The notes below the pieces were generated by a model. That model worked only from the letters and a program-made list of their open reading frames with translations, ran no database searches and was not told where the DNA came from. A stretch of DNA of 18,008 nt from JAXHTH01 sp034211115 (lineage in GTDB: Bacteria > Planctomycetota > Phycisphaerae > Phycisphaerales > SM1A02), in contig JAXHTH010000006.1 in NCBI GenBank assembly GCA_034211115.1, positions 1 to 18,008 on the forward strand. The letters are read 5' to 3'. This document shows, one piece after another, positions 11,951 to 18,008 of this stretch. Made by a program: the position numbers and the translations under genes. The first letter of the stretch is position 1; the number at the start of each line of letters is the position of its first letter.

Positions 11951-14900
11951 CTACTGCCCGGTCTCCCCGGTCTCCCCGGCCCGCATCTGGACGGGGAAAT
12001 CGGCCTTCACCGAGCGGACATGGATGTCGCGCTGCGGGAAGGCGATCTCGATCCCCGCCTCGCGGAACGCCGCGTCGATCGCCGAGTGCAGATCGTCACG
12101 CGTGGCGAGGAAGTAGTCGATGTGCGGGACGTACACGCGGAGGTCGAGGTTCAGCGCGCTGTCGCCGAAGCCCAGGAACAACGCCCGCGGCGCGGGTTCA
12201 TCGAGCACCCGCTTGTGCTCGCGGGCTACCTTCAGCAGAAGCTTCTTCGCGAGTTCGGTGTTCGAACCGTAGGCCACGCCGACGGTGATGATGATGCGGA
12301 TGGTCGAATCGGACAGCGACCAGTTGATGATCTGCCCCGTCACGAACTCCTTGTTGGGGATGATCAGTTCCTTCCGATCCCAGTCGGTGATGGTGGTGGC
12401 GCGCATGCGGATGCGCGAGACGCTGCCGCTGACTTCACCCACGGTGACGGTGTCGCCCACGCGGATGGGTCGCTCGAAGAGGATGATGATGCCGCTGACG
12501 AAGTTGGCGAAGATCTCCTGGAGGCCGAACCCCAGGCCCACGGTGATGGCCGCGGCGAGCCACTGCACCTTCGACCAGCCCACCCCGATGGCGTTGAAGG
12601 CGAGGACGATGCCCACGATGACGATCGTGTAGCGCACCAGCGTCGTCGTCGCGTAGCGCGCGCCGGGCGTGAAGGGCAGCCGCTGGAGCACGGTGATCTC
12701 CAGCAGGCCCGGGATGTTGCGGCTGAAGACGACCGTGAAGATGAGCACGATGAGCGAGATCCCCAGATCGGCGAGGGTGATCGCGCTGTAGGAGACGCTC
12801 GTCGTTGCCTCGTCGCTCGCGCCCTCGCCGGCCGCTTCGCTGACCGTCGTCGACTCCGACCAGAGCTCGACGTTGTCCAGGATCCGGAACGCGGGGAGGA
12901 CATCCGCCCAGATGAGCAGGATTCCGACAAAGGCGGCGAACACCGCCACGCTGCGCACCAGGCTCCGCGACTGGGCGCTCACCGCGGCCACGTCGATCTC
13001 CAGCTCCTCCTCCGTTTCCGCGGGAGCCGGGGGCTCGGCGCCGGCGTCGGTCTCCTGCGCCTCGGCCCGTTCCCGGATGCGGGCTTCCCGACGCTTCAGC
13101 GCCTGCTGGAACGCCAGGCGCCGCTGGATGACGTACAGCCAGCGCATGAACAGGGCGTGGCCGACGACGATGAGCAGCACCACCCAGATCGTCACCAGCA
13201 CCCGCTGCTCGAGCTTGGCGGCGGTGTAGAAATAGCCCAGCGCGGCGAGTATCCCCAGGGCAAGCGGGGCGAGCACGATCGCCGGAAACCAGACATAGCG
13301 CAGGCGATCGATCCACCCGCCGCGTCCGGCGGCGATGAGATCGCCCAGCACGCCCTCCGACGGTCGGAGCAGGCGCTGGGCGAACGCGGCGAGGGCGATC
13401 ATCGCGCCGATGAAGGCGAGCCGGCCCAGTGCGTGATGATGCGCCGTGCTTTCTCCCGCCGCGGTGGTGGCGAAGATGAATGCCAGTGGCAGGGCGATCG
13501 CCATCAGCCAGCGCAGGTGGCGGCGCACGAGATCGAGATTCGGCCTGCGCCAGCGGAGATGGCCGTCGGCGAGCCCCTGTCGTCGACAGAGCTGGCGCAG
13601 CATTTCGGCGGCGAAGAGCAGCGTGCCCAGCCGCGCCAGGCCCGATGCGATCGCGGCGCTGAAGTCGGTCGCCTGCGGCGCGTCGGCCAGCCGCCAGGCG
13701 AGCAGCCAGATCACGGACGGCCACGGCGCGGCGAGCAGGATCGTCAGCAGCAGCGCCTCGGCCGTCAGGCCGAACCGATCGGTCGTCACCTTCATCACCC
13801 GCCCATCGATTTCGCGCAGGCGGCGCCGGGCCGGACGCCGCGCCAGCAGCAGCACGATGAACCCGACGAGGCCCAGCGGAAGCGGCAGGGGATGGGATTT
13901 CAGGTCGCCCCAGAACCCTTCCAGGACCTGTCTCCAGCCGTCCGGCGAAGTCAACCATTCCAGCGCATCGACCGCGCGCTTCGCGTCGGCGGGCACGATC
14001 GGGGCGGCGCTCTGAATCCAGAGCACGCGCTCATCGATGAAGTTCAGGGAGCTGTCGATGAGCTGGAGAAGCTGCTCCTCGGCGCGATGGAGCTCCACGA
14101 GGGTGGGATCGAAATACAGGTCGTAGGCGCTCTCCAGCTCCGCGAGATACTCCTTCTGTTTCTCGAGCGCCTGCGTGGTCGCCTGGAGGATGGCCTCGCG
14201 CTCCTCCTGCGGCACCGGCGCTTCCGATTCGCGCAGCCGGCGCTGCGCCTCCTTGCCCGCATCCTCGAAATCCTTCGCGTCCAGCTCGAAGCGCTGGGAC
14301 TGGACGCGGCGCATCTCGTCGCGGAGCTCGCGCAGACGCCGTCGATGCTCGGCGAGGTCGGGAAGCTGCGCGCGGTAGCTGCGCAGGCGCAGTCCCACGA
14401 CGCCGGTGAGCCCGACCTGCTCGATCTGCGCGCGAACCGCCTCGAACGCCTCATTCCACCTCGTGTACAGCTCCGTGACGCGGGCGCGCTCGGCGTTGCG
14501 ATCGCGGGTGCGGGCGGAGATGTCGGCCAGCTCGTTGGTCAGATCCGCGTTCTCGTCGGTGATTTCCCGGACGACCTGGTGGGCGCTGGCGGCCTCGCGT
14601 CGGGCAGCCTCGGCCTGGCGGCGGGCCTGCTCGGCCGCGGCCGTCCGCTTCGCGTCCACCCGCTTCTGCAGGGCGGTGAAGGGGCGCTCGGCGACAGTGA
14701 CGCGCCCCCGCGCCCGCTCGAGCCGCGCGGTGATGAGCGCCTTGCGCGCCTCGTAGCTCCGCGCTTCCTGATCGAGGCGGTTGAGATTCGCCTCCAGCGC
14801 GCGCTTCTGGGCCAGCAGGTTGGCGCGCTTGGCTTCCGCCAGTCGCGGCGGATCGGCCGGGTCGGCGCCGGCGGCAAGCGACGATTCGATCGCCTCGAGC

Positions 14901-15517
14901 TGCTGGCGGCAGGCGGCGATTTCTTCGGCGATCTGCGCCCGCCGCTCATCCCGCCGCGCGAACTCCGCCTCCACATCGGATTTCAGCTTGCGCGCCGCCT
15001 CGAGCTGTGTGCGCGCCGACTCGAGCTGCGCGTTCAGCTCTTGGAGGGTGGTGTCCGCATCGGGCGGGGGGCCGGCCTCCCCGGCCGGTTTCGCCAGCTC
15101 CGCCTCGATCTGCTTCAGTTCCTCGTTGATCTGCTTGAGACGATCCGGCGCGGTCCGCATCAACTCCTGGAACTGGGCCGCCTGCGCCTCGGCCTCGATC
15201 GCCTGGCGGAGGGCGGCGACGGCCGAGCGGAGCTGCGTCAGCTCCGCCTGCTCCGCCTCGCCCGGTTCGGCGATCTGCTCGAGCTCGGCGACCCGGGCCT
15301 CCAGACGCTGGAGGGTGAGCTCGTCGGACGGGGCGGGCTCTTCCCCGACCTCCGTTTCGGACGGCGGTTCGCCGACATCCTGGCCGCAGGCCGTGGTCGC
15401 GGCGCCGATCAACGTCCACAGCAGAGCGAAGATGATCAGCACAGCCCCGACGATCGACGTCTGCTCGCCCTTTCGCCGCCGACCTCCATCGCGCGCGGTC
15501 CTCAACGTTGCCATCAT
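11951..15517 (-). CDS. Large MscK/KefA-like mechanosensitive channel
   Basis: 1188 residues from the ATG at 15517, which overlaps the corA stop (TGATG) and has GGAG about 11 bases upstream. An earlier in-frame start at 15601 would lie inside corA. A first membrane segment (about 18-42, VGAVLIIFALLWTLIGAA) acts as export signal or anchor. Residues ~50-480 are a very long Glu/Ala/Arg/Gln-rich coiled coil, presumably periplasmic (LEARVAELEQIAEPGEAEQ, repeated leucine heptads). From ~535 to ~985 many membrane helices follow. The C-terminus is a full MscS domain: pore helix and beta domain around GLGFGLQEIFANFVSGIII, RPIRVGDTVTVG and LIIPNKEFVTGQIINWSLSD, then an alpha-beta domain to VYVPHIDYFLATRDDL. 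MscK of E. coli has the same plan (about 1100 residues). Role: tension-gated osmotic safety valve in the inner membrane. The C-terminus carries a 9-bp duplication (11960-11977) giving GETGETGQ. Confidence 0.92.
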   Translation of the reverse strand: MMATLRTARDGGRRRKGEQTSIVGAVLIIFALLWTLIGAATTACGQDVGEPPSETEVGEEPAPSDELTLQRLEARVAELEQIAEPGEAEQAELTQLRSAVAALRQAIEAEAQAAQFQELMRTAPDRLKQINEELKQIEAELAKPAGEAGPPPDADTTLQELNAQLESARTQLEAARKLKSDVEAEFARRDERRAQIAEEIAACRQQLEAIESSLAAGADPADPPRLAEAKRANLLAQKRALEANLNRLDQEARSYEARKALITARLERARGRVTVAERPFTALQKRVDAKRTAAAEQARRQAEAARREAASAHQVVREITDENADLTNELADISARTRDRNAERARVTELYTRWNEAFEAVRAQIEQVGLTGVVGLRLRSYRAQLPDLAEHRRRLRELRDEMRRVQSQRFELDAKDFEDAGKEAQRRLRESEAPVPQEEREAILQATTQALEKQKEYLAELESAYDLYFDPTLVELHRAEEQLLQLIDSSLNFIDERVLWIQSAAPIVPADAKRAVDALEWLTSPDGWRQVLEGFWGDLKSHPLPLPLGLVGFIVLLLARRPARRRLREIDGRVMKVTTDRFGLTAEALLLTILLAAPWPSVIWLLAWRLADAPQATDFSAAIASGLARLGTLLFAAEMLRQLCRRQGLADGHLRWRRPNLDLVRRHLRWLMAIALPLAFIFATTAAGESTAHHHALGRLAFIGAMIALAAFAQRLLRPSEGVLGDLIAAGRGGWIDRLRYVWFPAIVLAPLALGILAALGYFYTAAKLEQRVLVTIWVVLLIVVGHALFMRWLYVIQRRLAFQQALKRREARIRERAEAQETDAGAEPPAPAETEEELEIDVAAVSAQSRSLVRSVAVFAAFVGILLIWADVLPAFRILDNVELWSESTTVSEAAGEGASDEATTSVSYSAITLADLGISLIVLIFTVVFSRNIPGLLEITVLQRLPFTPGARYATTTLVRYTIVIVGIVLAFNAIGVGWSKVQWLAAAITVGLGFGLQEIFANFVSGIIILFERPIRVGDTVTVGEVSGSVSRIRMRATTITDWDRKELIIPNKEFVTGQIINWSLSDSTIRIIITVGVAYGSNTELAKKLLLKVAREHKRVLDEPAPRALFLGFGDSALNLDLRVYVPHIDYFLATRDDLHSAIDAAFREAGIEIAFPQRDIHVRSVKADFPVQMRAGETGETGQ

Positions 15518-16668
15518 CACTTCGTCTTCTCCGATTGCTCGGCGGGTCCCGGCTCCGCGTCCGGCGCGCCGGCGTGGCGGGCGGGGCGCCGTCCCAGCCA
15601 CCCGCGACGCCGGAAGAACAGCAGCATGCCCCCGGCGACGAGAGCCATCATCAGCAGCAGCGCCGGGTAGCTCCAGCCCCAGGTCAGCTCCGGCATGTGG
15701 CTGAAGTTCATCCCGTAAACGCCGGCCATGAACGTCAGCGGGATGAAGATCGCCGCGAAGATCGTCAGCACCTTCATCACCTCGTTCATCCGGTTGCTGA
15801 TCTGGGAAAGATACACATCCAGCAGGCCGGAGGCGAGCTCCCGGTAGGTCTCGACCATGTCCAGAAGCTGGATGACGTGGTCGTAACAGTCGCGAAGATG
15901 GAGGCGCGTCTCCGCGCCGATGAGCTCCGAATCCTCGCGGAGGAGGGTGTTGACGGCCTCGCGGTGCGGCCAGAGTGCCCGGCGCAGGACGAGCATCTCG
16001 CGCTTGAGATGGTGAATCCGCGCGATCAGGTCATCCTCGCAGCGCGTGATGACTTCCGTCTCCAGCGCCTCGATGCGCTCACCATACTTCTCCAGAACGG
16101 GAAAATACGCGTCGACGAGCGCATCGAGCAGGGCGTAGGCGAGGTAGCCGGCGCCGGAGCGGCGAATGAGCCCGCGCCCGGAGCGGATGCGCTGACGCAC
16201 GAGATCGAAACAGTCACCCGCCTGCTCCTGGAAGGTCAGCACGTACTTCTCGCCCACGAAGACGCTGACCTGCTCGGTGCGAAGATCCGTCTGCAGGTGC
16301 GCCATGCGCGCGACGACGAAGAGCTGATCCTCGTAGGGCTCGACCTTCGCCCGCTGGTGAACGTTGGCGACGTCCTCCAGGGCGAGGCGATGGAGATTGA
16401 ACATCTCGCCCAGCGTGCGAAGAAGATCGGCGTCGCCCAGGCCGTCGACGTTGACCCAGACGACCGGCCACTGTCGCATCAGTTCCGTCAACGCAGCCGG
16501 GTCCTCGACCGCCTGCTCGACGAACTCGTCCGGGCCGTAGGCGAAGGCCCGGACGGTCGGTTTCGGCGCGGCGGGATCGACGCGGATCGTCCCCGGGGCC
16601 GTGCCCGGCGGCTTGCGCGCGATGAGGCGGGGAATGCGGTACTTCGGCTTGCGGGTGCGGGTCGCCAT
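15517..16668 (-). CDS. corA: CorA-family magnesium/cobalt transporter
   Basis: 383 residues. The N-terminal cytoplasmic alpha-beta domain (about 35-190) contains VVWVNVDGLGD, LALEDVANVHQRAKVEPYED and YVLTFQEQAGDCFD. The long stalk helix region follows (about 190-300, LDALVDAYFPVLEKYGERIE and LRRALWPHREAVNTLLRED). Two C-terminal membrane helices carry the family signature YGMNF at the end of the first (VLTIFAAIFIPLTFMAGVYGMNF), quoted in part as the GMN motif, then LLLMMALVAGGMLLFF. This is the complete CorA plan, a pentameric Mg2+/Co2+ channel in the inner membrane. A positively charged tail (RRRGWLGRRPARHAG) remains inside. Its stop overlaps the channel gene, so the two membrane proteins are translationally coupled, which suggests joint ion and osmotic homeostasis. 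Confidence 0.96.
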   Translation of the reverse strand: MATRTRKPKYRIPRLIARKPPGTAPGTIRVDPAAPKPTVRAFAYGPDEFVEQAVEDPAALTELMRQWPVVWVNVDGLGDADLLRTLGEMFNLHRLALEDVANVHQRAKVEPYEDQLFVVARMAHLQTDLRTEQVSVFVGEKYVLTFQEQAGDCFDLVRQRIRSGRGLIRRSGAGYLAYALLDALVDAYFPVLEKYGERIEALETEVITRCEDDLIARIHHLKREMLVLRRALWPHREAVNTLLREDSELIGAETRLHLRDCYDHVIQLLDMVETYRELASGLLDVYLSQISNRMNEVMKVLTIFAAIFIPLTFMAGVYGMNFSHMPELTWGWSYPALLLMMALVAGGMLLFFRRRGWLGRRPARHAGAPDAEPGPAEQSEKTK

Positions 16669-16725
16669 GCGGTGTCCTCCCGTCTGTGGACCGGCCGAGT
16701 CGAGGCCGGTGATCGGTCGCGGAGG

Positions 16726-17340
16726 TCAGGGCGTTGTCGATCGGTCGGCGGATCGGCGCCGGATGAGGGCCGCCGCCTCGCGCGTCGCCTGCTCCAGATC
16801 GTCGTTGACGACGAAGGCGTCGTACGCCCCGCTTTCCCGGGCGCGGTCGATCTCGCGCTTGGCCTCCTCGAATCTTCGCCGGATCGCCGCCTCGTCGTCC
16901 CGCTTGCGTGCGCGGAGGCGGCGCAGCAGCTCCTCGTCGCCGGGGGGAAGGATGAAGATGAGAAACGCGTCGGGCATCGTCCGGCGGACCTGGATCGCCC
17001 CCTGCACGTCGATGTCGAGGAGCACGATGCGGCCCGCGGCGATCGCCTCCTCCACCGGCCGGCGCGGCGTGCCGTAGAAGTCCCGTCCGAACACCTGCGC
17101 GTATTCCAGCAGCTCGCCGGCCTCGATCATCGAGCGGAACGCGTCTTCGCCGACGAAGTGGTAATCGACGCCGTCGCGCTCCTGATCGCTTCGGGGCCGG
17201 GTGGTGGCGGAGACGCTGAACAGGGCGTCGAAGCGCTGCTGGACCGCGCGGGCGATGGTGGTCTTCCCCACCCCCGACGGGCCGGAGATGACCACCAGAA
17301 GCCCGGAGTCGGATTGTCGGCCGGTCGATGCTCCACCCAT
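16726..17340 (-). CDS. gmk: Guanylate kinase
   Basis: 204 residues, normal length. The P-loop is SGPSGVGKTT (residues 19-28). The GMP-binding segment VSATTRPRSDQERDGVDYHF carries the family TTRxPRxxExxGxDYxFV pattern. ELLEYAQVFGRDFYGTPR and LLDIDVQGAIQVRR follow, then the lid region IFILPPGDEELLRRLRARK. It phosphorylates GMP to GDP in the cytoplasm with ATP. The ATG at 17340 leaves a short hydrophilic lead of about 12 residues. The gene lies 57 bp before corA in the same direction and is divergent from the btuF-like gene across 125 bp, so its promoter should be in 17341-17465, although I find no clear hexamers there. Confidence 0.97.
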   Translation of the reverse strand: MGGASTGRQSDSGLLVVISGPSGVGKTTIARAVQQRFDALFSVSATTRPRSDQERDGVDYHFVGEDAFRSMIEAGELLEYAQVFGRDFYGTPRRPVEEAIAAGRIVLLDIDVQGAIQVRRTMPDAFLIFILPPGDEELLRRLRARKRDDEAAIRRRFEEAKREIDRARESGAYDAFVVNDDLEQATREAAALIRRRSADRSTTP

Positions 17341-17396
17341 GGCCGCACAGTGTAGGACAGGCGGTTGGGCGGCGCGGAGGCGGGGCGGGATGAATC

Positions 17397-17415
17397 GGCG
17401 CGATCGGGTCGCGCC
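17397..17415. promoter_or_regulatory. 7-bp stem inverted repeat between gmk and the btuF-like gene
   Basis: GGCGCGA and TCGCGCC are separated by TCGGG in the 125-bp divergent intergenic region. It could be an operator or a transcript hairpin, or simply reflect GC richness. No cobalamin riboswitch is visible and there would be little room for one. Confidence 0.25.
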
Positions 17416-17465
17416 CCGCCGTCGCGGCGGTCGATCCGCCGGCGTTCGGCCGAGCGGCGACTAAG

Positions 17466-17981
17466 ATGCCGGGCATGAAGCGCGAGGTCCGCGATCATCT
17501 CGGGCGACGCATCGAGGTCGCCGATCCGCCGCGGCGCCTCGTCTGTCTCTGCCCGTCCCTGACGGAGACGCTCTACACGCTGGGGCTGGGCGATCGCGTG
17601 GTGGGCCGGACCGGCTACTGCGTGCGCCCGGCCGATGCGGTGGCGCGGGTTCCGGTCATCGGGGGGACGAAGTCGATCAGCCTCGACGCGATCGCCGCCC
17701 TCGCCCCCGATCTGGTCATCGCGGACAAGGAAGAGAACGATCGGGCGCAGGTCGAGTCGCTGATGTCGCGGCACGCGGTTTACGTCATCGAGGTGAACGG
17801 TTTTGACGATGCGCTGCGCGCGGTGCGTGATGTGGGCGAGGTGACCGGCGCGGGCGAGGCGGCGGCGGGGCTGGTGAAGCGGATAAACCGGGCATTTGAC
17901 GGCCTTTCTCCACAGACTTTTAGCCGAGCCCGATTATGGCCCGCTCTATCCTCATCGAACCCTACGTCACCGAGAAGATGA
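17466..17981 (+). CDS. BtuF-like cobalamin/metal-binding protein, C-terminally truncated
   Basis: 171 residues as read. ATG is at 17466, or at 17475 (MKREVRDHLGRRIEV), which begins where the family usually does. Residues ~5-140 match the helical-backbone metal receptor fold of BtuF-type periplasmic or cytoplasmic cobalamin-binding proteins: RRLVCLCPSLTETLYTLGLG, VGRTGYCVRPADAV, VPVIGGTKSISLDAIAALAP, PDLVIADKEENDRAQVESL. No signal peptide is present, as in many cytoplasmic members. Complete members are roughly 250-280 residues. Here similarity stops near VKRINRAFDG (about 17885-17900), and the rest (LSPQTFSRARLWPALSSSNP) looks out of frame with what follows. The GC content also falls to about 53% over 17881-17935. 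So either the gene is truncated by a rearrangement or the sequence is a join of unrelated pieces. Confidence 0.75.
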   Translation: MPGMKREVRDHLGRRIEVADPPRRLVCLCPSLTETLYTLGLGDRVVGRTGYCVRPADAVARVPVIGGTKSISLDAIAALAPDLVIADKEENDRAQVESLMSRHAVYVIEVNGFDDALRAVRDVGEVTGAGEAAAGLVKRINRAFDGLSPQTFSRARLWPALSSSNPTSPRR

Positions 17982-18008
17982 CCCGCCTCATGGAGGACGG
18001 GAACCACT
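17936..18008 (+). CDS. rplW: Probable start of ribosomal protein L23, partial
   Basis: From the ATG at 17936 the frame gives ARSILIEPYVTEKMTRLMED and continues GNH to the window edge. The PxxTEKMTxLxE pattern is typical of the L23 N-terminus, and ILIxPxVTEKMTxL is especially like Bacteroidota L23 as I recall it. Only 24 residues are visible, so this is a motif call. L23 normally follows rplD (L4) in the S10 operon, but no L4 is upstream. The frame overlaps the spurious tail of the btuF-like reading frame. There is no clear Shine-Dalgarno sequence. The adjacency suggests either an unusual gene location or an assembly join. Confidence 0.55.
   Translation, partial: MARSILIEPYVTEKMTRLMEDGNH

Noticed and set aside
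15518..15601. Start of the channel gene at 15601
   Set aside because: It would add 28 Arg/Pro-rich residues inside corA. The ATG at 15517 overlaps the corA stop and precedes the membrane segment.
11918..15670. A 1250-codon open frame on the plus strand
   Set aside because: Antisense shadow of the MscK-like channel. Its Glu/Arg/Gln/His-rich product comes from the high GC content and the coiled-coil codons on the other strand.
15508..17355. A 615-codon plus-strand open frame across corA and gmk
   Set aside because: It lies opposite two clearly conserved minus-strand genes and shows no family motif.
17341..17465. Cobalamin riboswitch before the btuF-like gene
   Set aside because: The 125-bp divergent gap is too short for most such riboswitches and lacks a recognisable B12-box.
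1..18008. CRISPR arrays, tRNA or rRNA genes, insertion sequences
   Set aside because: I saw no regularly spaced repeats, cloverleaf-like sequences, transposase motifs or terminal inverted repeats. The only repeats are the short ones listed.

Overview
This is an 18 kb, GC-rich stretch of bacterial chromosome. It most likely comes from a Planctomycetota genome, probably class Phycisphaerae. The best clue is the secreted protease at the left edge. It ends in the Cys-Pro-Ala-Asp, GDGDVDTADLL..LL.AWG dockerin-like calcium repeat that is very common at the C-termini of exported planctomycete proteins. All genes except those in the last ~550 bases are on the minus strand, so the window reads from right to left.

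Layout from right to left on the minus strand. (1) gmk (guanylate kinase), a CorA-type Mg/Co transporter, a very large MscK/KefA-like mechanosensitive channel and a DRG/Obg-like GTPase with a C-terminal TGS domain lie close together at 17340-10836 and probably form one transcription unit. The spacing is 57 bp, a 1-bp overlap and 47 bp. (2) After a 225-bp gap with a hairpin and a T-run comes an exported metallo-beta-lactamase-fold hydrolase (10611-9676). (3) A near-consensus sigma-70 promoter (TTGACC, 17 bp, TATAAT at 9465-9437) with an AT-rich dyad then drives a tightly packed eight-gene operon: arsR, a DsrE2-like gene, tusA, an MvhD/FlpD-like gene, qmoA, qmoB, a small winged-helix gene and qmoC (9356-2873). 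Most junctions are ATGA or TGATG overlaps. (4) A subtilase gene (2636 to beyond the left edge) follows after 236 bp and has its own strong ribosome binding site.

On the plus strand at the right edge is a BtuF-like cobalamin-binding protein gene (17466-17981). It loses family similarity near 17885. It is followed at once by what looks like the start of ribosomal protein L23, out of its usual S10-operon context. This junction may be a truncation or an assembly join.

The operon of interest pairs sulfur-carrier proteins (TusA, DsrE2-like) with a Qmo/Hdr-type flavin, iron-sulfur and membrane quinone module, under a cysteine-bearing ArsR repressor. I infer a pathway in which protein-bound persulfide sulfur, or electrons from it, is exchanged with the quinone pool. 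No aprAB, dsrAB, sat, hdrB, sHdr lipoate-binding protein or hydrogenase gene is visible in the window. The MvhD-like subunit has lost most of its family's cluster cysteines. A winged-helix protein sits, translationally coupled, inside the complex genes. The combination is unusual and deserves a genome-wide check.
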